Origin: Symsagittifera roscoffensis
Taxonomy: Eukaryota > Xenacoelomorpha > Acoela > Convolutidae
Direction: 5' to 3'
DNA length: 64,000 nucleotides
NCBI RefSeq assembly: GCF_963678635.1
Contig: NC_087068.1
Location: 38,711,649 to 38,775,648, forward strand
The notes under the pieces: model-generated
The model's database searches: none
What the model was told of the DNA's origin: nothing
What the model saw: only the letters and a program-made list of their open reading frames with translations
Shown: in pieces, positions 35,032 to 45,500 of the stretch
Position numbering within the stretch: position 1 is the first letter of the stretch
Layout: the number at the start of each line of letters is the position of its first letter
Made by a program: the position numbers and the translations under genes

Positions 35032-36192
35032 CTATTGGACTGATAACTTTTTGTCTGAGGACTTATCGAGTTTGATAATATGTTTTTGATCAATCAACTT
35101 GTTTAGTTCAGCTTCAGTTCTTTCTTCTAAATGTATGGTTATGCGTATGCCCTTTTTTTGTAGCGGTTCAAAATCTTTGTCGAATTGTTTTTTCGTTACG
35201 CATTGTTTGGACTTTCCGATTCGTACGCATAGTTGCTGAAAGTTATCCTTGACCCATTGTTTATATTGATGGTTTGATTCGTCGCTCCGTTGTACTGTGA
35301 GTACCTTTTGAGTTGGTTTGTCCTGGATTAGTCTGATGCCGATGCGTGGTAGTAGATTCCGCCCTAATATATTGGCTTTTTGGTTGTCCACTATAATGAA
35401 CGGAACTGTTTGAACTTTCCACCCCCCAGACTCAATCGTTACTATTAATCTTCCTTTAGGTTGAATATATTCACCGTTATAACACGCTAAATTTCTGGTT
35501 GTATCCTCCGGGGGAATATCTTTGAGTTTTGCCGATATTTTGTTTTGTCGTAAACGTTGGGCGGTTTTTTCGTTTAGAAAGGACATTGGGCTACCTGAGT
35601 CAGCAATTGCGAATAATTCTGTTGTATTCGTTCTCAATTTGACAATGTGTCTATTCAAATTGTCTTCTGATCTTGTTTTTGTGTCCTCAATCTCAAATGA
35701 TTCCGAAATTGCCATTACTGAGAAACCGTCTATTTGGTAATTCTCCCAATCATTGTTTGTGATGAACTCAGCGTATGCCAACGGGTCGGTATCCGTCCTT
35801 GTGCTCTCATTTTCTGTTTCTTCTTGTTGTTCCTCATTTGTATTGCCTAGATAATTGACGTTTGTGGAACAACAACAAACTTTTGCAAAATGTCCGCGTT
35901 TTGCGCATTTTGAACAAATTTTGTCTTTGGCCGGACAAGATTGTAAATGATTTGGACCATATTGATTGCCACATTTGAAACATTGTTTGTAATTTGTGTT
36001 TCGTTGTTGTTGATGTTGTTGACCCCTTGCGTTTTGTGATCTACGTGGATATGGTCGGCCGCGAAAACTTCCCCGGCCTCGTTGATTGTTTTGGTTATAC
36101 TGTTGATTTTGTCTGCCACGTGTATTGTCATAGTGTATTGGTTCTTGTTTTGGGGTCGTAACTGTTTGCCCTCCGATCGGATTCATTTTCAT
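35032..36192 (-). pseudogene. Element 1 nucleocapsid, protease and start of RT (open frame, 386 codons)
   Basis: From the 5' side: an Arg/Gly/Gln-rich RNA-binding stretch, a first zinc knuckle with an unusually long loop (CFKCGNQYGPNHLQSC), a canonical CX2CX4HX4C knuckle (CSKCAKRGHFAKVC), then an aspartic protease with IADSGSPMSFL and ANILGRNLL, then the RT-proximal region (EAELNKLIDQKHIIKL). The frame is intact over its length but is broken from gag upstream and from RT downstream. Confidence 0.85.
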
Positions 36193-36967
36193 TGTGCGAC
36201 TGTGTTCGATTTTTTTTCGCGTCGGATCGCGTATTCATAAGCCTCCTGTGGCGTACGTGTTTGGGCTCACAATTCCTCTGCAATTTTTTGAGAGCGGTAA
36301 ACATGTCCCTTGTTCATGAGAGCGGTAAACATGTCCCTTACCCACTCACTTTCTCGGTCGCCGCAATCAGACCGTTAAGCTAGTTCCACTAGGTCAGCGT
36401 GAAATTGTTCTAAACTCTCCGTTTTCTTTTGTTTTCGACAAATAAAATTATACCTCTCAAAAGCTATTATCCGTGTCGTGACGAATATATCTTCCAAAAC
36501 AGTCATGAATTGTTGTGTAGACACCGTATGTAATTGCATATTCGGTCGATTTTGCTGTATTTGACGTTGTACTTCGGCGCTGAGACACAAGAAGAGGTAG
36601 CTGCGTAGTTTTGCGTCCGCTTCATCCCATCTGAATGAATTACACAGAACCCCTCTTTCTCGCGCTTTTATCACGTGGTTCTCCCAGCCCACTCTTTTTT
36701 CTTGGTTGCGCACGTCTTGGTTTTCCATTTGAGCATCTGTTCCACCAGTGATTTCAACCTCGTATACTGGCTCAGCTGGCTCAACGAGTGTTCGGCGGGC
36801 TCGTAATAGGGTAATAGGTTTCGAATTTCGATGCCGTCTTTAGCGAATACTGCCATTTCCAATACGGCCGGTCATTTTGTCCACTCTAGTGGAGGTTCAG
36901 CCGATGTTCGTTCCCAAAAAGGACTTATGTTGAGTGGATTCTTCGAAAATCCTGCTGACTGCGCCAT
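36193..36967 (-). pseudogene. Element 1 gag, broken
   Basis: The ATG (36967-36965) overlaps the end of the LTR and the primer-binding site; translation gives MAQSAGFSKNPL. An in-frame TGA occurs at 36874-36872, in a WTK context. The frame continues to about 36671, changes near there, and continues as 36728-36375 (CLSAEVQRQIQQNRP; ESLEQFHADLVELA), a capsid-like region. A 23-base direct duplication (GAGAGCGGTAAACATGTCCC core) lies at about 36291-36341. Confidence 0.75.
36957..36966 (-). promoter_or_regulatory. Primer-binding site of element 1
   Basis: TGGCGCAGTC on the minus strand immediately follows the 5' LTR, so it would pair with a tRNA ending GACTGCGCCA. Element 2 has the same ten bases. 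Confidence 0.75.
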
Positions 36968-37240
36968 GTCATACCGTCAACTCCTCGAGGTATGAACTGT
37001 TGGTTATTGAATCCGTATGGATAGATAATATCAAGCTTGTGAGAGAAATAAGTTAAAACATCTTGTTTTCGTAAGAGTTAATTATTCTCTGAACCGTAGT
37101 TCTCTTCAGACGCCGTTCTCGTCCTTGTACCAAGGTCAATCGACCAGTACACATTAATGTTATATAATATCAAAACATAAATGGTATATAAAAGTATAAT
37201 AAGTTTTGTATGGAGTTTTATCTATCCATGCCGGATGACA
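36967..37240 (-). repeat. 5' LTR of element 1
   Basis: 274 bp, plus-strand start TGTCATACCGTCAACTCC and end GCCGGATGACA; the outer six bases form a perfect TGTCAT/ATGACA inverted pair. Followed by the target duplication ATAAC. Confidence 0.92.
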
Positions 37241-37245
37241 ATAAC

Positions 37246-38330
37246 TAAGAAAGTTCCAGCGTCAAAAATAAGTCAAAGGTATTCGAGACCCCAATTTTTG
37301 AAAGTTTAAGTAGCCTGTTACCAATTCGGAAATAGGCTCGCTCATTTTTTGAAGTGGTTGTGTTTGAAATCTCCTCTGGCGTAGATGGAAATGATTTTGT
37401 GGGCTTGCGCTTCGAAAATTGTACCCATTTTCATTAAAATAATTGATATTTCTATTGAATCGGCATTTTTCGCAAATAATTTACAGAAGCAATCCAACCT
37501 ATTCTAAAGCTTGCCCTTCTTAAATTGCATCCATTTTGATTGAACTAATTAAATTTTCCAATGAAACAGCATCTTTTTCAAATTAATTGACAGAAGTTGT
37601 CTAACCTATTCTTAAAAAGGGATCAAAGCTTGATGTTAACAGACCCATATTTATCCTTTCCAACTGGAATAAAAATTTTGAGGAAGCAATTCACAATAAA
37701 GTATACCGGTATCTCAAAAAAAATGTTAAACATATCTACTTTCATAAAAAAAACACATTTCGTTTGATGTGATTGAAAAAATGACTGAAAAAATTCTAGT
37801 TGAATGCCAAGTAATTAAAAAATCCATTTTTTATCTACCTGAAAAAGGGTTCAATACTCGCGACGTTTACATTTTAATTTGAAATTAGGAAATGGATGGT
37901 GTTGGTGGTAAAGATTAACTCTGGTTTAAAAGTAACTTATGCAAAAACTTTGAATAATAATTAATTTTTGAACCCTCAAGAATAAATTTGAAGTGTGGTG
38001 CACCTGAAGGCCCAATTTTGGAACTTCTCTTAGTCATATTATACACCAATGCTTTTCCAAGGTCTAAAAACCTGTGAAGTCTATCTTTAAGCGGATGGCA
38101 CTAACGTAACTGGATTGAACTTTTCTCTTAATTTTTTCCAGAATCGCTGCGCAATAGTGAAATGGTTGATTAAGTTATCGCTCAGTATGGATAACACTGT
38201 TGATATGAACTTATCAAATAAAAGTAGTTTCTTTTTTGATCTTTCTCTGAGTACTAACACATTGAAGTATGCTTCGTCATGTAAATGACATGGCGTTTAT
38301 CTAGAATTTCTTTTGCGTCTCACTTCTGTT
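37246..38330 (+). pseudogene. LINE copy B, right half (reverse transcriptase remnant)
   Basis: After the LTR element, the plus strand resumes with LINE reverse-transcriptase signatures in shifting frames: PILKKGSKLDVNRPIFIL then NWNKNFEEAIHNKVYRYL (about 37608-37725), KCGAPEGPILELLLVILYTN (about 37992-38052, the GVPQGS..GP block) and ADGTNVTGL (the YADD block, its Tyr lost). Stops are frequent. With 30000-30211 it forms one LINE split by element 1. Confidence 0.7.
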
Positions 38331-38958
38331 TCGTGCGTCATTTTTTTTCCTAAATCGGTTCTCTTTGATTAGTACTGCTCAAACATCAAACCAGTTTGGC
38401 AATATTGCGTATTACTCGTTGATGGTTGCTCAATCCATAAAGTGTTATTTTCTCTTCTTTTGATTAAAAAAAAAGTTCAGGTTCAATTTTTTTTGAAAAA
38501 AATTACGCAATCGGCTGGACTTTTAATTACAAAAAACCAATGGTTCTTGAGATTTATATAGATGAGTTGTTCATTTTTTGTTCCGAAATCATTGCCAGGA
38601 CTTCAGAAAGAAGAGTTCTTGAATGATTTGTAACAATTTGAGTTTTCTCAATATGGGACAAGACAAGCTAACTTAAAAAATTATAAAGTACATAATCTGA
38701 AAAGCAAGAACAAAGAGAATCACTTATTTTTACAGTTAATCATTTTGTTTCGGTATACAACTTATTACCCTCAAATTTTGATAATTTCTGTTTCTCGGAT
38801 GTTCAGAACTTTGCTCATGAATTATGAGACTTGTTTATCTTAAGTATTGAAGACATGATTAAATTTTTTTTTTCAATTTTCTGGCCGCAACTAATAAATT
38901 CTGCATAATCATTATTTTTTCATGTTAAGCATATCAATTTCTTTCAAACTTTTGGTTT
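38331..38958. other. Intergenic, nothing recognised
   Basis: AT-rich sequence with T- and A-runs, perhaps the decayed 3' end of LINE copy B. Confidence 0.35.
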
Positions 38959-39149
38959 TTTAGCGTGTGTTCGACTAGAAAACCATCCTTGGACTTGTTC
39001 TCTGGATGTTGCCCCATTTGCTCAGTTAGGTTTCTTGACCATATAGCCCACAATCATTTTTATTGGTATCATGGCGGCTCTAGTGGATGGTACACAATTA
39101 GATGCTGCAGTAAACGAAAATCAACAAATTCATGCTTTATAGTTGAACC
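38959..39149 (+). other. Possible exon or pseudo-exon
   Basis: A TTTTTTAG acceptor-like site precedes coding-like sequence: CVRLENHPWTCSLDVAPFAQ, then an in-frame TAG, then after a few codons MAALVDGTQLDAAVNENQQI and a stop. The amino-acid composition looks protein-like, but the internal stop makes an active exon doubtful. Family unknown. Confidence 0.2.
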
Positions 39150-39996
39150 GGCTAATTTTCAGAATTTCAACACCCAAAAAAGTTTTGCAGCAATAATTAA
39201 TTCTGTGTTCTAATTAGATTGTACCAATTTAGAGAAATAACTCCTCATAGTTAATAGACTGTGTGAACTTCTAGTTTCAATGTCAGAAGGAGGCTTACTT
39301 TGATCAATTGGACTTTGAGAAGTAATTGAATGTTTTATTTCAATCACCCAGTAACCCCAATGAGTTCTTGAGCTGTATACTCTGAGTTTTATTTCACTGT
39401 TACTTTGCTACTGGTTTTTATGTTATGTAGTTTGATATGTGCGAAAAAAATTCTTTTTCTTCATCTTCTTATTTTTTGACTTTTTCAAGAAAATAATTTT
39501 TTGAAGAATTTTCTGGTTTTCAGAATTTCAAAATACCACGCTCAAGCTGATTTTGAATCTGATGTTTGAAAACTGTTCCGATGTCCACTTGAAAATTTTC
39601 CTTTTGTGTCGCAAAAAAATTTTACCATTGTTTCCATTATCGGGGTCCTCTTTTTAATTCTGTTTTTGATTGTTTTTCCGTTCTGAAAAATTGTGAAAAT
39701 CCCTTCTGAAATCAACTTAGATCCATCCGAAAGGATAAATTTAGGTTGACTTCGCAACTTTTAGTTTCGAAAGCTTTTCTGCATTTTTTGAGCAAAAAGT
39801 TTATGTTAGTGGCAAGTAAGTAATTTTTCATTTCTGATTTTGTAAAATCTTATTTTTTGGACTTATACAGAACAGCGAGTGTGCTTATGTTACTGAGTGA
39901 ACGGATGATTAAAATTTTTTAAACTTTCAATGGGTGTGTCGGAACGGAATTTTTTTTTTCAATATTTCGAAACTCCTCCTACGAGCTTATGGATAG

Positions 39997-40150
39997 CTCA
40001 AAAATTTTACCATCATGTTAAGCTACAAAGTTTTAATCAAGCGACAATGCTAATGGAAAACATGCTGATGGACCAGTCCCCATATAATTCCAGCCATATT
40101 GTGTCATCACTTCCACAACTGGAGCAACTTCCTGTCTTGAGTGTGATGCG
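39997..40150 (+). other. Possible internal exon of an unrecognised gene
   Basis: Between an AG at 39995-39996 and a strong donor (GTAAGT at 40151) lies an open 154-bp segment: KFYHHVKLQSFNQATMLMEN, DQSPYNSSHIVSSLPQ and LEQLPVLSVMR. It keeps phase 2 at both ends. Neighbouring exons could not be joined with confidence, and the acceptor is weak. Confidence 0.3.
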
Positions 40151-40151
40151 G

Positions 40152-40549
40152 TAAGTGTCCTCCATGTATGATCCGGAGCGTCTGCTCTGGTTCTTTTGCG
40201 ACTCGGCTGAAAAACAAAAAAAAATACATATTTGCTTGTGCATATTTTTTAAGTTTAAAAATTTTAAAAATAACATGGGTCATTTTCATTGTCCATTAAT
40301 AGGAATAAAGTCTGATAAAAATATGAGAAAACTTAAGAAATTTCATATTATATTTTGACACCGAAACAATTCTTTACAAAAAAAGGACGATGTTGCTGCA
40401 TTTAAGCCAAATTCTACCACGTTGTTGTTGTATTTGTTGTTGTTATTGTTGATGTATAAGAAAAAAAACTGCTTTTTGCATGATTTTTTGAATTTTTTCC
40501 TTAGGCTAATCAAAGGAACAAAAACGTCTCCAACATAACTTGCATTTAC
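40152..40549. other. Intergenic, nothing recognised
   Basis: AT-rich; contains a short AAC/GTT trinucleotide stretch near 40420-40450. Confidence 0.4.
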
Positions 40550-40557
40550 CGTGCCTC

Positions 40558-41125
40558 CAGTAGCGTGCCGAGTGTGAGGGGGCGAGGGCGACCGCCCCTC
40601 AAATCTGGTTGCCAAATTTTTAGGTCGATCAATTTGATTTTCCGAGCTTTCCTGAAATAGTACAAGATCCAGAAACACTATTATGTGAAAAGTTTTCTGC
40701 GTTTTCTGAAAAATTTGCTGCGTTTTCTGCGAAAAATTTTTTGCGCGATCCCTTTCAATATTAGTTTTATTGGCGCCGAAGGCGCCTTTAGAATAAATTA
40801 TAGGTCGATCAGCGAAAGTTTTTGCAAAAATTGTTTTCGCTGAACAACCTCAATTTTTTTCCAAAGGCGCCTTTGGCGCCAATACAACTAATTTTGAAGA
40901 GGAGCGCGCTGAAAGTTTTTCGGCAGAAAACGCAGAAAATTTTGCAGCAAACTTTTCACAAAACGCAGAAAAGTTTCCACATAATAGTGTTCTTGTATCT
41001 TGTACTATTTCAGGAAAGCTCGGAAAATCAAATTGGTCGACCTAAAAAAAAATGGTCGACAAAATTTTCAAAATTTTTTCGAAAAACCGCCCTTCCCTCT
41101 AAAAAAGTTTTTGCGCAAGCCACTG
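40558..41125. mobile_element. Palindromic (foldback) hAT-type element with perfect 8-bp TSD
   Basis: 568 bp bounded by CGTGCCTC at 40550-40557 and 41126-41133. The ends are CAGTAGCGTGC and, inverted, CAGTGGCTTGC, of hAT type. Two inner arms (about 40619-40735 and 40930-41047) are inverted copies, for example AATTTGATTTTCCGAGCTTT then CCTGAAATAGTACAAGAT and its reverse complement. A short palindromic centre includes AAAGGCGCCTTTGGCGCC. No transposase; it should be mobilised in trans. Antisense open frames across it are incidental. Confidence 0.85.
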
Positions 41126-41157
41126 CGTGCCTCAATTCAATCTAGAATGATTTCTGA

Positions 41158-41201
41158 TTTGAAAATCCGCCCCGTTCGAGAAAATCCTCGATCCGCGCCT
41201 G
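41158..41201 (-). mobile_element. Terminal fragment of the hAT MITE family seen at 23624
   Basis: On the minus strand it reads CAGGCGCGGATCGAGGATTT then TCTCGAACGGGGCGGATTTT, matching the start of the 23624-24040 element (CAGGCGCGGATTTAGGATTT). Only one end is present, directly joined to a SINE tail. Confidence 0.65.
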
Positions 41202-41202
41202 A

Positions 41203-41268
41203 GTCTACCACAACCCGACTAATTTCGGCTGCAATAGTGTTCTAATAGTGGACCACGTGAAAGGTCTG
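41203..41268 (+). mobile_element. SINE 3' fragment
   Basis: GTCTACCACAACCCGACTAA then TTTCGGCTGCAATAGTG matches the 3' part of the minus-strand SINE at 28645-28828. The tRNA-like head is missing; the MITE end lies where it should be. Confidence 0.6.
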
Positions 41269-41519
41269 AAAGCAAAGATCTTGAGTTAGCTTGGGTATTT
41301 TAAATTTGTCAATGTAATTTTAAGGCATAAGTTTGGGCGCCAATACTCCGTTTTTGTTTGGAGCTTGCTTCTGCGGCAAAAATTTTGTTCAAAAACAATA
41401 GGTGAATTGAGGAAAATGTTTTGGCCCCAATAGTGTCCTGCTAGGTTAAATTATTTCTACTCTAGGTTGCATGGCATTTAAACTGTTTTCTTTTCGAAAA
41501 AAGTTTATGAACTTTATCT
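41269..41519. other. Spacer, nothing recognised
   Basis: About 250 bp between the SINE fragment and LTR element 2. Confidence 0.4.
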
Positions 41520-41523
41520 ACAC

Positions 41524-41754
41524 TGTCAGGGGCTACAATATGTTCAGTTGTCAATCATCTTATTTGCTATTCTTTATTTACTTATCTCTGAGATTTCTCA
41601 TAGTATAATTAACTGTGAGTTTGGTACCTGCCTGTCAATCAACTTAGAACTGTCTAGCTGTTATGTGTTGACCTCTAGTTCACTCTCTTATTTATGCGAG
41701 CTAGAATACAGTCAATTGAGTATTTAACAGCCATCGTTTTATCAACCCTTGTTA
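41524..41754 (+). repeat. 5' LTR of element 2
   Basis: 231 bp, TGTCAGGGGCTACAATATG to ATCAACCCTTGTTA. It ends TTA rather than CA; the other LTR ends CTTA at the matching base. Confidence 0.93.
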
Positions 41755-42672
41755 TGGCGCAGTCAGTGGATGGAGGGGGGAAAAACCCCCTTGGAATTGT
41801 GGCTTTCTGGCCTCCGAATCAGGCGGAACCACAACTCTTATGGGAACACAGATTTCATTGGGCAATGGTGGCGAAACATGGACTAGTCTCGTCGGAATAT
41901 TACTTCGCATCGACATTAACTGAAGCACAGATTAATGACCTGGGTGACATTGGTGGAAAACCACGGGCAGAAGGTGACCGTACACTGATATCGAATCTGT
42001 ACTTATGCCTGGGACACGAGGGACAGAGAGCCTTGAATAATTAGCATCCACATTTAGATATGGAAACAATACGATACCCACGTTTTTTGGATACATGTGT
42101 AGCTCTTTTTCAGAAAGAGCGAAACGAAACGTACGAGATGTACCAGATGTTGTCGCGGAAACAAAAGGAGGCTGAAAGCTTAGAATCGTTCTATGCAGAA
42201 CTTAGTGGAATGGCGGCAAGATGCAATTTGGGCACCCAGGAGCCGAAAATGGCGAGAGACATATTTATTTTCAACATGAGGAACAGGGACGCGCAGAACG
42301 AGCTGTGTGGGGAAACTAAAACCCCGGAGGAAGCATTGAGAATCGCAATGTCATATGAAAGAGGAGACAAATATGCAAAGACTTACAAGGGCGTCGCATC
42401 CGGTTCCACGGGAACGGCGTATCCATCGCCAGGGGGTTCCCTGCAGATCAAAACGGAACCAATCAGCAATATTCGTGGATCCAGGGGACGAGGAATGCCA
42501 AGGGGACGGGGCCAATACCCAAATCGTGGAGGAGGTCGAACACAAGAACGAATGCAAGAGCGAAGATGTTACAATTGCGATCAACCGAACTTCACCCCAG
42601 AACACCGACAACGATGCCCAGCAAGAGCCGTCACATGCAATTTTTGCAAAAGATCGGGCATTTTGAGAGGAC
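41754..42672 (+). pseudogene. Element 2 gag, one stop and frameshifts
   Basis: Starts MAQSVDGGGKNPLGIVAFWP inside the primer-binding site. A TAG at 42042-42044 interrupts an otherwise continuous frame. The capsid-like part includes KQKEAESLESFYAELSG. An Arg/Gly-rich stretch precedes a first knuckle with a long loop (CYNCDQPNFTPEHRQRC). The second knuckle starts as CNFCKRSG but the frame is lost at a GGG run near 42657, and a nine-G run near 42696 changes frame again before pol. Gag would form the particle and bind RNA. Confidence 0.85.
41755..41764 (+). promoter_or_regulatory. Primer-binding site of element 2
   Basis: TGGCGCAGTC directly after the LTR, identical to element 1. The gag ATG (41754-41756) uses the last LTR base plus the first two bases of this site. 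Confidence 0.75.
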
Positions 42673-44055
42673 TTGCCGGGGAAAACGACAATCCAGGGGG
42701 GGGGACAACCGGTTGGATTAATCCAAGGGGATGAGCTATTCGAGGAAGAAGATACCCCCTCGGATGACGTGGGGCCCCAAGTTGCGGCAAATTCGGTAGG
42801 TTTCGTTAAACCAGAACACCACAGCTGGTCATCAGAAAGTTCAGACGGCTACATGGTTATGGCAATTAGACGGAAGAAGGAAACAGTATTGAAAGTTGCC
42901 GGACCTAAACTCAAAATATACATTAATAGGCACCCGATGAACATTTGGATCGACAGTGGATCATCGATATCCATTTTAACACTAGAAGAATTGAGGAGAA
43001 CAGTGGGAAGAGCGGGAATTAATTTAAAACAAGATGACACTGACGATGACGAATTCCGGGATTACAGTAACAGTCGGATCAAGATGTTGGGCAGAATGGA
43101 ACTCGAGTTAGCATTAAACGGCTGGAAGACGAAAGCAGAAGTCCGAGTCATTAGGGGGACCAGACCATCCATTCTGGGACGTGATTTGATGGGGAAACTC
43201 GGACTCCAGTTGATGCAAGCAGATCCAAGGGGGGAAGTAATGAATATCCAGGGGACGGAAGCCAATTCATGCAATGAGGGGCACGACGAACCGGAGGATA
43301 AGCAGATGGATCAATGGCAATTATACTTCAATAAGCTATTCCCAAAACTTTTTACTAGAGTTGGAAAAATTAGGAACTACAAGGTTCAAGCAGAGTTTTT
43401 CAAAAATCTTGTACCAGTGCAGCAGAAGGGACGGAGAGTGCCGGTAACGCTCCAAGAAAAGGTGGACAAGGAAATTGATAAGCTATTAACCCAGGGACAT
43501 ATAGAAAAGTTGAAAGAGTGTTCGGAACTATATTACATTTCTCCGATCGTCTTCACCGTAAAAAAAGACTGGTCCGTAAAGTTAGCATTGGAATCTCGAG
43601 AGCTTAATAAACAAGCTCATAAAAACAAATACCAAAATCCAAATATAGAAGAACTTGTAGATACAATAGGACAACTTATTTCCGAGAAAAAACAAGGGGA
43701 GATGTACTTTACTACGATGGATCTAACGTACGCGTATGGGCAACTACCGCTTAGTGAAGAAACAAGCGTGCACTCTAACTTTTCTTTGGTGGGCGGACGG
43801 TCGACAGGAACATACCGATTCCGAACTGGGTTTTACGGGCTAACGTCCATGCCGGCAGAGTTCCAACGAGTAATGGACTCAATTTTGAACGAACTCCCAC
43901 AAGCGAACGCATTTATTGATGATATTTTGGTTACAACCAAGGGAACGGAAGTAGAACATATCTCCTTGGTTGAAAAGATCCTCAGGAAACTAAATCGCGA
44001 AAACATATCGCTGAAATTAGCAAAATGCGAGATTGCGAAACGAAAATGCGAGTGA
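42673..44055 (+). pseudogene. Element 2 protease and reverse transcriptase (open frame ended by a TGA)
   Basis: A protease is visible (IWIDSGSSISIL near 42945; ILGRDLMGKLGL near 43170), then RT: YYISPIVFTVKKDWSVKLAL, FTTMDLTYAYGQLPL (catalytic Asp), TGTYRFRTGFYGLTSMPAEF and AFIDDILVTTKG (DD pair with Phe in the usual Tyr place). The frame ends at TGA 44053-44055 where gypsy elements normally have Trp before LGH; the same frame then continues. The first in-frame ATG is not obvious because the protein is probably made as a gag fusion. Confidence 0.9.
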
Positions 44056-44699
44056 CTCGGTCATCGTATAACCGAAACGGGGGTTACGCCGCTTAAACGC
44101 AAAACATCGCCGATAGACGCATTACAGGCTCCTAAAACAGTCACTCAATTGAAATCGTTTATGGGCTCAATCCACAGCTTGCATAAATATTTACCAGCGA
44201 TAGCGGAGATGTCAGCTCCATTAAGGCCACTTCTCAGCAAGAAAAACGAACCTAACTGGACCGCGGAATGTGAAAATGCTTTCCAAAACATTAAATTGGG
44301 GGTCGCAAACATAGTTGAAATAAAACATTTTAATATTCATAAAGACATTAGAGTTGTTTGCGATGCAAGTCATAATGGCCTTGGAGCGGTTTTAGAGCAA
44401 TTGGGTACAGAAGGGTGGCGCCCTATCTCTTTTGCATCACGATTCTTAAACGCAGCCGAGAAAAAATATTCCACTAACGAGCTTGAAATGCTGGCGGTGG
44501 TATGGGGGCCGAATATTTCAGAAACTACATTTTACAGTTATCACGGACCATAAGGCCCTAGTTTCATTACTTAACGGGAATAACAAGAAAAACAAAACTC
44601 TCTTTTCAAGACTGACACTTTGGCTAGACAGACTGATTCCTTTGGCTAGAAGATCGGATTAGCAGATTACTTGTCAAGGCATCCTAGCGAACCCCCTAA
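44056..44699 (+). pseudogene. Element 2 RT thumb/connection and RNase H
   Basis: In the same frame as the preceding RT: LGHRITETGVTPLKRK, FMGSIHSLHKYLP, then RNase H with RVVCDASHNGLGAVLEQLG and ASRFLNAAEKKYSTNELEML. A frameshift at about 44505 moves the end of the domain (HFTVITDHKALVSLLNG) to another frame, and GLADYLSRHPSEPPK near 44660 marks its end. Confidence 0.85.
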
Positions 44700-45500
44700 A
44701 CCGATAAGTCAATATGATAATTTGTTCAACGTGGCAAAAAATCGCTTCAATTAGAAAATCCCTTGGTTTCACAAATTATTTAAAACCCCTTGGTGAACGA
44801 AATTATCAGGATATTAAAGATACTGGTTCTAAACAGTCTAGACGGTTTTCATCCAATCAGAAGCGAGAACGGATTACATGCCTACAAACAGCGACGGTTG
44901 AGGGCGGAAGGTCATGCGTGAAGACACCGACCAATAGGAAACGATCAATTTGCATAACGCGTAAATCAAAGAAATCCAAGGGACATTCAGTGTGCTCTAT
45001 ATATTGTTCCCTCGGAAGACGGTTAAATTGCCCTACACAAAATATTTCACACAAAATGGATAGCGATTCTAATTGTTCTTTCCCAGTATTTGAAATTAAA
45101 AATGTTGAAAATGTTGAAATTGATTCCCAAACTAACTCTCCGAATATACTACACTCTCAGATCAACTCTCCGCTTAGATTAGATCAAAACCTATTGAGTA
45201 GCGATGAAATAACTGTCATTAACCCTGAAATTGTTGCAATTACTAAAAATACACGGAATTCAAAAATTAATACAGTACTTTCTATACCTTCAAAATTCCC
45301 AGGCGAGCTTTTTCCTACCGTTAATCCAAATCAGCAAATTATGTCTATCATTCCCCGTGATTGCAAGGTTATCAAGAAATTCCAAGCGTTACCAGAACTA
45401 TTTAATTTAGAATTTGTTGCCTCAAACATACCGGCGGATGTGAACTTAGTACGAGTAAAAGAAGCATTGGAGAAGAAGATTAACTTGAAAGAAGAACTCC
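44700..45500 (+). pseudogene. Element 2 RNase H-integrase spacer
   Basis: 44714-45613 is open for 299 codons. Its later part is Asn/Ser/Ile-rich with no domain (MDSDSNCSFPVFEIKN; INSPLRLDQNLLSSDEITVI). The final part (KIGKFWAQYANDLSLRDDCV) is the usual lead-in to the integrase finger. The spacer is about 250 codons, longer than in most gypsy elements, and parallels element 1. Confidence 0.65.

Larger units (their letters stand above)
30212..37240 (-). mobile_element. Ty3/gypsy LTR retrotransposon, element 1, complete ends but inactive
   Basis: 7029 bp flanked by ATAAC at 30207-30211 and 37241-37245. The two LTRs (269 and 274 bp) differ at roughly 5% of positions plus a 5-bp indel. Minus-strand order is LTR, primer-binding site, gag with two zinc knuckles, protease, reverse transcriptase, RNase H, long spacer, integrase, basic tail, polypurine tract, LTR. 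The order RT-RH-IN assigns it to Ty3/gypsy; no envelope-like gene is seen. In-frame stops, frameshifts and an integrase deletion make it non-functional. It inserted into LINE copy B. Confidence 0.92.

Noticed and set aside
39542-39757. Minus 71-codon ORF and overlapping plus exon-like segment
   Set aside because: An acceptor-like site exists on the plus strand but no usable donor; neither reading matches a family.
36872-44055. TGA read as tryptophan (altered genetic code)
   Set aside because: TGA appears at Trp positions in two dead elements only; host genes use TGG for Trp, and a TGA lies in frame just before the lipase-GTPase ATG.
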